Source: Utricularia gibba (Eukaryota; Streptophyta; Magnoliopsida; Lamiales; Lentibulariaceae). From it: a stretch of 64,000 nt of DNA. Positions 23,583 to 36,074 of this stretch are shown here, one piece after another; position 1 is the first letter of the stretch; the number at the start of each line of letters is the position of its first letter. The DNA lies in assembly GCA_002189035.1 (NCBI GenBank), contig NEEC01000004.1, forward strand, positions 5,332,001 to 5,396,000. Direction: 5' to 3'. The notes below the pieces were generated by a model. That model did not search any database, was not told where the DNA came from, and worked only from the letters and a program-made list of their open reading frames with translations. The position numbers were made by a program, and so were the translations under genes.

Positions 23583-24570
23583 GATTCATGAAATTTGAGT
23601 TCCTTTCGTTGGAGTTTTTGAATCCCAGATGAGTTCAAGATCAGATTTTGAGGATGGGAACGTGGATGGAGAACACTGTTCGGATCACGAACTGGAAACT
23701 GAGCACCGAACACCCCAACCTAGATGGCCCATTTCTGTGTTCTTTGTCCGAGGGAAACCCTGAATATTGGAAATTCTAATTTCATGAATTTTAAATTATT
23801 TAAGTACAATTAACGTGTCTTTTTTTTTCTAATATAAAAATAATTAATCTATTTGAGAAGCTCACGATCAAAATAAACAAGATTATGCACATTGCTTTTT
23901 ATGACCATTGAAACGAGAAGATGGCGGGAAACCGAGGCTGAATACGACGTCGGTTTGGCGTAGAGCAGGAGGCCCGCATCCCGTCTCTGATCGCTTGACC
24001 GGTCAAACATCCCATCCCAGTTCTTTTTTCCCATACGCATTCAATCTCAACAGCAACAACCAACAGGACGCTACGCGGATCAGCGCTCTCCTTTTTGGTC
24101 CTCCTCGCTTATTTCATTATTTTTTCACCAATTTGATGATAAAAAATATTTTTTAATTTTAATTAATATAGTTTTTATTTGTTATGCATACATAAATGCA
24201 AGGTACGAGTTGAGTCATATGTTGGGCCTTAGGATTAAATTGGGCCTCAGGACTAAATTGAGCCTCAGTTCATTCTTGTACCCAAAATGGGCTTTGTACC
24301 CGAAAGTACACAAAATGGGCCAACAGTGGTGATGAACAAAATGGACCCAATAATGGGCTCTATAAAAACATATAGAGCCCATAATTGAATCAAATTTGAC
24401 TATACAATAAACTGATAATTTTAAAATATTACTAAAAAGCCTTTTTGTACATGACTCGGGTCGAGGCAGTGCTTGAGCCACATTATTTGACCCGAGGTTT
24501 AATCGCATCGAATACAGTAATAAAAATATAGTATTTTTTAAATTCCGCTTATGCCCCTTGTTTTCTGTTC
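23583..24570. other. intergenic region, convergent 3' ends
   Basis: 3' flanks of the cyclin and ATL genes. AT-rich, with an 18-bp tandem repeat at 24222-24268 (listed separately) and several AAAATGGGC(C/T) phrases at 24280-24350. No gene. Confidence 0.4.
24222..24268 (+). repeat. 18-bp tandem repeat carrying TTGGGCC
   Basis: Two full copies (TTGGGCCTTAGGATTAAA at 24222, TTGGGCCTCAGGACTAAA at 24240) and a partial third (TTGAGCCTCAG at 24258). Confidence 0.9.
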
Positions 24571-25550
24571 CTATCGGTGGGTTGCCTTCGACGGTCTTCT
24601 CCCGTTGGAGGAGCCCTTGGTCAAGCCATGGGAGCTTGAATTTTCGCACTCCCGTTTGGCCGTGGTGGAACCGGAGGATCCTGGGCCGAGATGGTCTCTG
24701 TGAGGGGCCGGAAAGTTGACCATAGAAGAGGACCTTCTCACCGGGGCTCCTCGTTGCACACCGCCGCAATCCGATAGTGATCGGTTAAATCACTGAGCGC
24801 TCTAAAATCTCCGAGATTCAGACCAATGGGTTTATCATCTTGGGGTGGAATAGAAATCAAGATCATATGGGGATCGGTTTCTCCATTCTGAGTGGTTTCC
24901 GTTTCTGCGTCTGTGTCTTGTTGACTGGTCGCCCGGTTTTCCGGCGGCGGCTGGGCTTCGACGGCGACAGCAACTGCGTTCACGGGGGTGCTCAAAATTG
25001 GAGCCCTGCACACAGGACAATTCTTGTGCGACCTTAACCATTGATCAATACACTGAGAATGAAAAGCGTGGCTACATTTAGGCAGAAGGCGGAGGCTCTC
25101 ATCTTCCTGAAAATCACTTAAACAAATGGCACAATCGCTTCCTTCGATCAACCCATCTCCCTTATGAAACCTGAAAATCAAAATCGATTCAATAATCGAT
25201 TGAGGAAGCCCAATCGTGCGAATATACCAAATCGGGTGATCCGCAATCGGCCCCTGATTCTCATCGATAAAATCCTGCCCCATCTCCGGCGCAGAGGCGG
25301 CCGCCGCGGCCCTCCTTCTCGCCCTCCTCAAACTTGATCGGAACCGTAGGACCGTGAAATAGGATAGAAAAACAAGCGCCCCGCCGAGAAGACAGAGAAC
25401 GATCAACAGCACCATAAAGTTCCCCGTTTTTCTATCCTGGTGCGGAGGCGGAGGCGGAAGCAGAGACGTGTGGCATTCATTTGGGTCGATATAACATTCT
25501 GCTTCCGTTCCTGGATCTCCAGGGAGAAGCTTTCTGGTGTAGAAAGGCAT
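24571..25550 (-). CDS. RING-H2 finger protein, ATL family, C-terminal frameshift
   Basis: Membrane-anchored E3 ubiquitin ligase by family; single exon. From [14 protein letters not shown] the order is a hydrophilic start, one membrane helix ([20 protein letters not shown]), a basic stretch with a poly-Ala tract, the GLD-like motif ([11 protein letters not shown]) and the RING-H2 domain (CAIC, then CSHAFHSQC and CPVC, with W in DQWLRS). The open frame stops at 24738 after 270 residues (VCNEEPR). One base offset away the conserved ATL tail continues: [17 protein letters not shown] and about 50 more residues to a TAG at 24571-24573. A one-base loss near 24755-24790 therefore truncates the tail, or the assembly lost a base. 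RING and helix are unaffected, so activity may be kept. Confidence 0.87.
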
Positions 25551-26221
25551 GGAGGAGAGACGACCGGGGAGACTCTTCAGACAGTGGAATCCACACGCGT
25601 AGAAGCCTGAAAAAGGAGTAAGTTATCAATTCTTTGAAAATGAGGTTTTTCAGGTTGATTAAGTCAAACGCAAGGAGATTAGTTAAATAATCATCCAACC
25701 GCGCTTACTTACAGCATCCGTTAAATACTCCCCTACATGGTGGGCCCGCCTCCTTTCTAATATATGCTTTGTCGGTTATAAAATATTCTTAATTAATTTA
25801 TTATTCTCTAAATAATTCTTTTTTTCAAAAAAGTTATATTTTTTTATGGGGATGAATATGCAATTTTCCACATTGTGGGCCCCAGATTTTCATTCACCTA
25901 CCGTCAATCCGTCACATAATTGTTTTTTTTTTTTTGTGGCGGTTGGTGAAATTTGTTGGGATGTAGTGGTTTTACTTGTAGGTCACCTAAAACAGGACAC
26001 CGTGAGGATGACATTAGGGCATTGAATTTCAAATTATTTTGAAAAATCAGAATTCAAAAAATATGTATCTATGGATGTATCTGATATAAAAATTTGAATT
26101 TATTGATAATACAATTAAATTTATTATTTTATTTACATAATGAATTTATGGATATAAATAATAATTTGATTTTCGATGGGAATATTCAATGATTAAGCAA
26201 TCTCATTGGATAAGTTCAACG
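25551..26221. other. intergenic region between ATL and histone H3.3
   Basis: Divergent spacing. AT-rich with poly-T runs; the ATL leader lies next to 25550. No gene. Confidence 0.4.
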
Positions 26222-26517
26222 AATGGGCTAAAAATGGAGTGCGGCCCAGCGTATGGGCTAAATGGAATGGAGCCCAATTTGGAAAGTTTTTACAAAAGCC
26301 CACCTACTTCACTGCATGGACAGTTGGATTGTTAAATAATGTTAGTCGTCTGGATCCGTGTCTGCCCATCATCCTCGAATCCCTATCGTCCGTTTGGTGA
26401 ACCGAAAAGCACAATTTTAGAGATTTGGAGCCGTCCGATTCCGAAATTAATAAGCACACGGATAATGGTTCTTGGCCGTAGGATTACCCCTAGTCGTTGG
26501 AAGATCTCTTTATATAC
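26222..26517 (+). promoter_or_regulatory. histone H3.3 promoter with TGGGCT elements and TATA box
   Basis: ATGGGCTAAA occurs twice (near 26224 and 26253), with GGCCCA near 26243, AGCCCAA near 26271 and AGCCCA near 26297. TTTATATACG at 26509-26518 is a plausible TATA box, about 80 bases before the leader intron donor. Confidence 0.5.
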
Positions 26518-26596
26518 GTCTGAACCACCATTTCATCTGCCCTTTTCAGAATTCGCGTCGTTGATAACCGAAGTGGATCGTTCAAGATCTTGAGAG

Positions 26597-27753
<1,157 letters not shown>

Positions 27754-28279
27754 TTTGCTTCGGACAACCTCCTTGTCTTGCTTTCTGTGTCTAGTTTCGT
27801 ATTATGGGCATGTAAGTAAGTAGATTAATCTTCGTGAAGAATTTGATTGCCTTCATTACAAGTTAAACTCAGTGTTGATTGTAAGGGCTTCGTCGGTTGT
27901 TTTCTGGGTTGTAGGATTGGTTACCGTCGACTACGTTGAAAAGACGAAACTCAGTTTCTCTGTTGTGAAATTATATTCCGTGACTGCTCTTCTTTCAAGG
28001 GCTATTTCTTCCGGTTCTGGATATAAGAATCTGTCTTAAAAGTCAAAGTTGGGTCATTAATTTTGAAATGCCGTTTTATTAAGCAGCATCTTTGTGTTCA
28101 AAAGTCAGCACCCATGGTCAACGCCACCCCCACTCTCTTCCTTGATGGCGTTCTGTGTTTCTTCAATCCTTTCTCATTTCCGGCTTGCTCGCTTAGCAAC
28201 AGCCTACTGTTACGCCGAGGTGGCGCCCGGCAGCCGGCACCCGAAATCGTCGCTCAATTAATCCAAGTAAGCAATCGTC
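27754..28279. other. intergenic: H3.3 3' UTR and WEB gene promoter
   Basis: About 250 bases of H3.3 3' UTR, then the leader of the next gene. A frame at 28063-28338 in this stretch shows no family likeness. Confidence 0.4.
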
Positions 28280-30298
28280 ATGGGACGTTCAAAAACAAGG
28301 TAAAAATGTATTTCTGCACTTACGTATGCATATCTTAAGATTTTAACTCACATCCCCCCTGTTTTATCGGCCTATCGTTCATCAAACTACTCTTGTTTTT
28401 GTGGGTTTTTTTGTGTAATTTCATTGTCGTAGTGATCGCAGAACAGAAGAGAAGAACGCCGGTTATTCTGGATTCATTTCCAGAGACATTTCTGTATCGA
28501 AGCTTTGTAAAGGCGCCTCCATCCGGTCACAGGTTGATGAAAGCGCGCTTAAATCCGTTTCCAGGAATTCATCTGATGTTTCAACTTTTTCCAAGGTACT
28601 TTTTCCTGGTCAGGGTGCGTTTATGGCTTGAAATTGAGTAGTTCGATTGTGCTTAGTCGCTGATGGGGTGTTTCTGAATTGGGTTTGTAGCCTCGGGTAC
28701 GAGCCATGTTGATGCAGCTGGAGGAGGAGCTGCAGGGGACTAAAGAGAAATTGGATGTCAGTGAGATGGAAAAGTTTCAGCTTCTCGATAAGCTCGAGGA
28801 GGTGAAAGATGAATCCAACATCGCGGCGATGGTAGCAGCAGAAGAGATCCGGAGGTTGAAGATGGCGATATTTGAATCGGAGAACGAGCGTAAAGCGAAG
28901 GATGTAAGGATCGACATGTTGGAACAGTGGATGGCTGAGAAAGAGGAGACTTTGAGGGAGAGGGAGCAGCGTTTGATCCTTCTGCTTTCTGAGAATGAGA
29001 AGAGAATCCATCACTTGCAGGGGGAAGTTGCTGCTGAAGGAGAGATCATTTGTAATGGAAGTTGTTCGAGTGAAGAGGAGATTCGAAGTCTTCAAAATGA
29101 GCTCCTAGCAGTGAAGGAGAACCTAGCGCAGGCTCAAGATAAGGAGAAGAGGATCCACGAAGAAATGGAACTGCTCAAGAGGGACTGCAGGAAGGCCGAG
29201 GAAGCCATGGATGGCTTTGCTTTCGCGCTCAAGGAAGTGAATACTGAACTAAAGCATGTGAAGGAGAGGCTTGAGGTTAAGGAAGACGAGCTGGAGCATG
29301 TACGAATGGAAGCCGAGCGCTTGAGAGAAATGGTTCGCAGCAACGAGGAGAAGTACCAGGAGCAGATCCGTGAAGCTAACCAGGAAACAGAGTTATACAG
29401 AAACATAGCAGAGAGATACAAACTGGATGCTGACGAATCACTCTCGGCTTGGAATGAGAAAGAGATTGGACTTGTGAGTTGCATCAAAAGAGCAGAAGAG
29501 GAAAAGGCGATGGCACAGCATGAGAGCCGTACACTTTCCGAATCCGTAAGAGCAGCTGAAAATGAGATGAGGGCTGCGAGGGAAGAAGATTTCAAGCTGA
29601 GGAATTTACTCAAGCAGACCATCAGTGAAGCAAATGCAGCAAAGACTGCTGCTGGGTTAGCTAGAGAAGAGAACTCCTTTCTCAAGGATTGTCTTGCAGA
29701 AAAGGAGGAGGCATTGCTTTTGCTGACTAAAGAAAACGAGCGGTATCGAGTTAGCGCAGCTGCAGCGAACGAAAGTGCCAAGCAGTTAAGGAAAATGCTA
29801 TCAACGATTTCATCAGATTGCAGTGATAGGAATCAGAGTGATCTCCTGATGTTCACAGCAATTTTGGATGGTGAAAATGAGGACAAAAGTATGAATAGAA
29901 CCTTCAGCTTCCGCCTCGAAGATTTGAAATTTTTGAATGATCCAGAGGATGAGATCATTTTACATGAAGACCCAGCGAAAGCAGCAGCTCTTAAGGGCTC
30001 TATTTATGACACGAATGCGGAGACCCCCAAATCGGAACCACGGACTCCACAGTCGGTTTTTAATCATCATCATCGGAGAAGACATTCTTATGCAATATCA
30101 GAGGGCGGAACGGGGGCGAATTCAGAGGGGTACGATCATTTTGACTCGGGGCATGATGATTCGGACTCGGACAAGCATTCTCACAGACGAGTGAAGACAA
30201 TGTTCAGGCGTGTAGGGGATCTTCTGACCATCAGAAGAGGGGGTGCCCATAAGAAGGATTCCTCCGGTGACTCTCCGGTTGCTACTCATGAGAAATGA
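28280..30298 (+). CDS. WEB-family long coiled-coil protein
   Basis: Three exons: 28280-28299 (MGRSKT), 28442-28595 and 28691-30298; 593 residues. The first two were found by frame: MGRSKTR, TEEKNAGYSGFISRDIS, then FSK joined to PRVRAMLMQLEEEL. Residues 60-430 are almost unbroken coiled coil rich in Glu, Lys and Leu (for example QLEEELQGTKEKLDVSEMEK). The C-terminus is acidic and basic in turn (HHHRRRHSYAISEG; HDDSDSDKHSHRRVKTMFRR). This layout matches the plant WEB family, whose known members WEB1 and PMI2 act in chloroplast photorelocation; other members are uncharacterised, so no specific role is claimed. The long antisense frame at 29134-29781 is a by-product of the Glu/Lys-rich codons. 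Confidence 0.75.
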
Positions 30299-30411
30299 GA
30301 TCTTGATACTCACGTCTGCTTCTACATTATTCACACATTGCACAGTCTCTATTTATGCCGTAGATTCACATAAAACGCTATACATTCATCTACTTGTTTC
30401 TCTGGGGGAAA

Positions 30412-31345
30412 ATGGCTAATCTGTCGTCATGCTTGTTCTTCAAGAACACAAAGCTCCTATCTTGTTATGCGTTTCGGTATCGAACCCCGATTGTGAAACC
30501 TCCACGAGAATTGCTGCTTGTGGTTTCAGAATTGGGAATTCATTTGGATTCCCGGAGCTTATTGAAGTGGAAAAGCGGGGGCCGCATTTTCTCCGCCCCT
30601 GAAACCACCGCCTCTCCAACGGAATCTTGCGACTCCGGCAGATACTCAGAGGCCTTCACTTTTGATGATTTTCTTTCAGTTCTGGAGTTCATGGCCCTCG
30701 TTTCCACGGCGGCGATCTCTATTTACATTGCGTCGAGTCGTTTACTATTACCCAATGGGGGAATTCTAGGAATCAATGTTTTGGTTGGTCAATATGCGCT
30801 TCTGGTCAGCTGCGTGGTGTTGGGGGCGGCGATAAGGCGGCGGCAGTGGCGGAGAACGACTGCAAATACAGGTCACCTGAATTTACCGGTGAGGGTGGAG
30901 AAACTGGCGGCGGATCTGCGTAGCTCCGCCGCCATCCTGTCGGTTTTGAACAGGCAGATTGATAAGCTGGGTATCCGGATTCGGGATAGCAGGAAAGCCC
31001 TCAAAGATCCCATCGCTCAGGTAAATCAACAGCTGAATCGAAAAATTCATATTCGCTTTTGAAATACTGCATTCCATTACAGACATCGGCCTTGGCCCAG
31101 AGAAATTCCCAGAAGACTCGAGCATTGGCTGCTGAAAGGGAAGCTCTGGGAAGGGAACTAGTTGAGATTCAAAATCTTCTACTTGCAATACAGGTTTCGT
31201 AGTCATTCTTCACTTCTTCCTACTTAGAAACATAATTTCTGAATCCAAACTCAGGGCACCTGTTATTTTATCGCAGGAGCAACAGCGAAAGCAGCTTGAG
31301 CTGATTCTTGCGGTTGGAAAAGCGCTGAATCTATGGGGTCCGTAA
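30412..31345 (+). CDS. unrecognised protein, two membrane helices and coiled-coil end
   Basis: Three exons: 30412-31020, 31083-31193, 31277-31345; 262 residues, all junctions in phase 0. The N-terminus (MANLSSCLFFKNTKLLSCYAFRYR) is rich in Ser and basic residues and could be an organelle targeting peptide. Two membrane helices follow (FMALVSTAAISIYIASSRLLL; INVLVGQYALLVSCVVLGAAI), then a charged helical region (RVEKLAADLRSSAAILSVLN through ELVEIQNLLLAIQEQQRKQL). It probably sits in an organelle membrane with a coiled coil facing the stroma or matrix; this is inference. I do not recognise the family. Confidence 0.7.
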
Positions 31346-32079
31346 AGTCCTCCCAGAACCATGAAGATGAAGATATGACCATCTGAACCTTTAAATGGCA
31401 CGAGCCCTACAAAAGCATATCCAGTGTGACGCAACTCGAGAGGAAAAAGAAGATGCTTTGATTCGTATCAGTTGTTCTGGTGCATAAACAGTTGCTATGA
31501 AAAAAGGAAGGATCTTTCAAAGCAGTCCTCCTTTTTGCTTGTGGGGCAGTGTGTGTCTCCAAATTTGACTATTTGATGAACTCAACCACGAAAACAAACA
31601 CACACAAGATGTTTATGTGGAAACCCCGACACTAAAAGCGGAATCACAGGAACATGCATAAGCTTCTTATCAAATGTTCGACAGCGGCAATGCTGAGAGA
31701 GCTATAGGAAGAGGGTTTGTGCTGCTGATGAACAACGGCGCCGAGTTTCCTAAACTCCCATTAAGAGGTACTTTCCTTAGCTCGGATTTCCTTCTAAATA
31801 TTCATGGCGTTCTGAAGGGAGGACAGTCAATGCATTTTCTGAGGTTATATTAATACAGTTGGATTCCTACTAATGCTGGGGCCCAGCGCTGATGAATTTC
31901 TGACCGTTATAAACCCTAACGATGAAGAATCTTTTCCGTATAGCAGACTACAAGGCTCATTGCAGCGTTGCTCTTTGTGCTGGCCGTCTTCTGTTCTACT
32001 TCATTTTCCTGATCATTTTGTGACACCGAGTCGGTGTATAGAGTAGGATTGTGTATCGGAAGGAGAAACATTTGGAGAT
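31346..32079. other. intergenic: promoter and leader of asparagine synthetase
   Basis: No gene. TATAAA at 31908-31913 overlaps a telo-box AAACCCTAA at 31911-31919. A 33-codon ATG frame at 31922-32023 lies too close to the TATA box to be in the main transcript. Confidence 0.45.
31908..31919 (+). promoter_or_regulatory. TATA box overlapping a telo-box, asparagine synthetase
   Basis: TATAAACCCTAA: TATAAA runs into AAACCCTAA, about 165 bases before the start codon. Telo-boxes are common in plant promoters of growth-related genes. Confidence 0.45.
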
Positions 32080-35000
32080 ATGTGTGGAATCCTCGCTGTT
32101 CTTGGTATCGCCCACAACCCCGATGCCAAGCGCTCCAAGATTATTGAACTCTCCGAGAGGTAACGTGGTGGTTTCAGTTAAAGTTGTCTTTTTCGAGATG
32201 AGGAAGATGGTTTCTAGTGGATTAATGGGAAACATTTAGATCTTTTCTCTTAAAAATGAGGACTTTAGACAACTGGGCCTCTTCTGTGATTTTTTGTGAC
32301 ACGGGGTTGCAAATTCATTCAACTTCTTGAGTTTTACCGAAATGTTGATATGGATATTGTTGCCCCTTTACGGTTTGGGACGCATTTTTTGGACATGCTG
32401 AACTTATCTCGAATCTGGAATTAAAGGTTGCAACATAGAGGTCCGGACTGGAGTGGAGTTCACCATCACAAAGACTGTTATCTTGCTCACCAACGGTTGG
32501 CAATTGTAGATCCTACTTCAGGAGATCAACCACTTTACAATGAGGACAAGACGGTTGTGGTTACGGTGGGTGATCAGTATTTTTGTACGCATGCTGATCG
32601 GTTAATCCCCATTGGAAGAGGTAATGCTGATAGGGTATCTGTTCTTCTTTATTTTATTCAGGTTAATGGAGAAATATATAACCACAAGGAACTTAAAGAG
32701 AAGTTAACCTCCCACACCTTTCTGACGGGAAGTGATTGTGAAGTCATTGCTCACCTTGTAAGTGTTATTTCCGAATCAGTTTTTTTTGTCCCTTTTTGAC
32801 TATTTCACTGGTATACTGGCGCTGCTGTATTTATTGCTATTTTTGGAGTTGTTTAGTGTGATGCTTGTTGGTCTCAAGCGTCTTTGTTTCATCCTCCCTT
32901 CTCCCAGTATGAAGAACATGGAGAAGATTTTGTTGATATGTTGGATGGGATGTTCTCTTTTGTGCTTCTTGACACTCGAGACAATAGTTTCATTGCTGCT
33001 CGTGATGCCATTGGCATTACCCCTCTTTATATCGGATGGGGCCTTGATGGTATGTGAACATTTTCAGCCTTTTATTTCATCGTTGATGGCTTGTTATATT
33101 TTGATGCAAAAGATTAACATGACCCTTTAATGATTTGAATGATTGGGGGTGTTTTGCGGTCACTATTCACTAGCCAGGCACCGACGCACAGCACACAGCA
33201 GATTAACCTGGCGTTTATAGTTTTGTATTCCAGCTCATCCTACTACATATGCTTGGTCTGGGGTTTGATTATGAAGAACTGCGCTTTTAAATGTTTGCTT
33301 TATTCCACTGAGTAATACTGGTGTGTGTAACTATTATATTACTCTCTGCAGGATCCACTTGGTTTGCATCAGAAATGAAAGCCTTGATTGATGAGTGTGA
33401 GCAGTTCATGGCTTTTCTTCCTGGTCACATTTACTCAAGCAAAAATGGTATGCAAACTTATTCCCATTCACCAGCCACATTCTCTGCTTTTTTTTGTGCA
33501 ATACAACCTGTAGCTTTGCATGGCATCTTTTGGCATAACTAGGAAACATAGTAATAATTGCCTGTCCTATGGAGTATTCTAGGCCGTCTTGCCAACTCTA
33601 TGCATATGATCGATGACAGATGAGCATTGGTTTCATGTTAGATTCACTAATAATTTCATATTAACGACTTTTGTAGGTGGAATGAGGAGGTGGTACAATC
33701 CACCATGGGTATCTGAACTCATACCTTCAACTCCATATCATCCCATTGTGCTGCGACAAGCTTTTGAAAAGGTCAGCATGACCTTTGCTTCTTGAATCCA
33801 CCGCGGAGTTTTAATTAGTCTTTTCTCTTTTTTTGGATTTTTCATTCTTCAGGCTGTTCTTAAGAGATTAATGTCTGATGTTCCATTTGGGGTGCTTCTA
33901 TCTGGTGGACTTGATTCCTCACTTGTTGCTTCAGTGGCTTCCCGCTATTTATCTTCTTCCACAGCTGCTCAATGGGGGTCGAAGTTGCACACCTTTTGCA
34001 TTGGCTTGAAGGTAGGATGAGAAGCATATCCCCATAACCCTGCAACCGTTTTGTGCAATGAGCAAACGTCATTGTAACTTCATCGGTGCGTTGCATGGTC
34101 AAGCGTTACATATCTGAAAGTGTGATTTCATCTTTTAGGGCTCCCCAGATCTCTTAGCTGCCAGAGAAGTGGCGGACTATCTGGGTACTCGACATCATGA
34201 ACTATATTTCACGGTGCAGGTAATAGCTCAAGTAACCATAGATCATCAGTTGTTTATGGATTTTATATATCGTTATTGCGAAAACACACTTCATCATTCC
34301 TTCGACTTCTTAATCAGGAAGGAATTGATGCATTAGAGAAGGTCATATATCACATCGAAACATATGATGTGACTACCATTCGTGCCAGCACTCCTATGTA
34401 TCTTATGTCTCGAAAAATCCGTTCTTTGGGAGTTAAGATGGCCCTTTCTGGTGAAGGTTCTGATGAGATCTTTGGTGGTTATTTGTATTTTCATAAGGCT
34501 CCAAACAAAGAGGAGTTTCACCGGGAAACATGTAGAAAGGTATTGAATCATCAGAAATTTCATAGTCATGAGTTGGTTTTCACCTTGAGACTCTACTTCT
34601 TTTTCTACTCCACGCCCTTGATATCTGCGTGATTTGGATCCAGATCAAATCTCTACATCTATACGACTGTTTGAGAGCCAATAAATCAACTTCAGCATGG
34701 GGTGTCGAAGCTCGTGTTCCCTTCTTAGACAAGGAATTTATTAATGTTGCCATGAGCATTGATCCAGAATGGAAAATGGTATAATATGACTTTGTTATTG
34801 TTCTTCGTCCAATGCAGTGACCATGCATTTGCTTATGTGCCATATTGTAGAACTTGAAGTTCTCCATATCCGTACTTTGAATATTTTGTCTGGAAGTTCA
34901 CAGGCTTACTTTGTTTATTAAACTTACGGGATAACATTTTGCAGATAAGGCCTGATCTTGGAAGGATCGAGAAGTGGATTCTTCGCAACGCCTTCGATGA

Positions 35001-35656
35001 TGAGCAGGCTCCATATCTGCCAAAGGTCTGCACCTCGGTCCTATTGCTCACATCACTTGTGTGCTCTGTTTCCACTGGCTCACTCACTATTTAGTATTTG
35101 TAACCTTCCTTCTTTCCCTGCATATCAGCATATCCTGTACAGGCAGAAAGAACAGTTCAGCGATGGAGTCGGATACAGTTGGATCGATGGACTGAAAGAT
35201 CACGCCAACAAACAAGTAAATCTTCCTTCCTCTCTGGTTCCTGAAAACCTTAACTAATTCCTGATGTTGGTTTTCAATCGTTTTGCAGGTCACTGATGCC
35301 ATGCTAGTGAATGCAAAGTACGTGTACCCGAGAACACCCCAACTACCAAGGAGGCGTACTATTACAGATCCATATTTGAGCGAACTTTCCCCAAGGCCAG
35401 TCCTCCCTAGCCACTTTACCTTTGCACATAAAACGAGCATTCTGTAGTTAACTGCAGGTTTAAACTTGAACAGGGTGCTGCTAGATCAACCGTACCAGGG
35501 GGGCCAAGCATCGCTTGTAGTTCAGCGAAGGCTGTGGAATGGGATGAAGCATGGGGCAAGAATCTCGACCCCTCCGGTCGAGCTGCAGTTGGTGTCCATG
35601 TCGCTGCTTATGACGTCGAGAAGAAGGCTGATGTTAATGGAGCCATCTCGTCCTGA
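32080..35656 (+). CDS. asparagine synthetase (glutamine-hydrolysing), ASN2/ASN3 type, damaged 3' end
   Basis: Makes Asn from Asp, Gln and ATP in the cytosol. Fourteen exons: 32080-32159, 32427-32565, 32662-32757, 32908-33049, 33352-33447, 33677-33771, 33853-34011, 34139-34219, 34318-34539, 34644-34778, 34945-35025, 35129-35215, 35289-35395, 35474-35656; about 567 residues. Catalytic Cys2 (MCGILAVLG) heads the glutaminase domain ([32 protein letters not shown]). The synthetase domain has the PP-loop [12 protein letters not shown] and [20 protein letters not shown]. Two defects lie close together. Exon 13 lacks one base near 35327-35331 (VYP then a frame jump to [20 protein letters not shown]), so the frame as written stops in the next intron. 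The exon 13 donor is GC (AAG|GCCAGT). The last exon ([17 protein letters not shown]) is otherwise intact. Confidence 0.9.
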
Positions 35657-35785
35657 AGCTTGTCGTCAACTTAGTTTCCTTGTCTTTTTTCCTAGTGAAG
35701 TCATCCTGGTGTCTTATTTCGATGCTAGTATCAAATGGCTTGTTTATGTATTTGATATCTTTGTAATGACATTTGCGACAACAAG

Positions 35786-35858
35786 GACTCCGTGGCCCAA
35801 TGGATAAGGCGCTGGTCTACGGAACCAGAGATTCTGGGTTCGATCCCCAGCGGAGTCG
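35786..35858 (+). tRNA. tRNA-Arg(ACG)
   Basis: 73 nt that fold as a cloverleaf: acceptor stem GACTCCG with CGGAGTC, D arm GCCCAATGGATAAGGC, anticodon arm CTGGT-CTACGGA-ACCAG with anticodon ACG, T arm CTGGG-TTCGATC-CCCAG, discriminator G. No intron. It lies 130 bases after the asparagine synthetase stop on the same strand. Confidence 0.96.
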
Positions 35859-36074
35859 TGTAAATGATGCGTTCATTTTTTCCCAGTTGAAAGCCTTGCT
35901 GCAGGTGGTAGGATGCATAGGTGGAGTGGAATAGACTGCATGGCCATTTTATTGAAAGAAAACAAAGGACATCTTTGGTAAAACTGTAAAACATAAAATT
36001 ACAGTTGGTTGATTGCTATTTGAAAATGACAAAAGGTAAAAAAAAAAAAAAAGGGGGGGACAAAAACAAGAGGT

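Noticed and set aside
24215-24769. 184-residue minus-strand frame overlapping the ATL end
   Set aside because: Third frame of the ATL tail region continuing into an 18-bp tandem repeat; the conserved tail lies in another frame.
29134-29781. 215-residue minus-strand frame inside the WEB gene
   Set aside because: Antisense shadow: Glu/Lys/Leu codons read backwards give few stops. The sense frame has coiled-coil and exon logic.
31922-32023. 33-codon upstream ORF before asparagine synthetase
   Set aside because: Its ATG lies about 10 bases after a good TATA box, so it is likely upstream of the transcription start.
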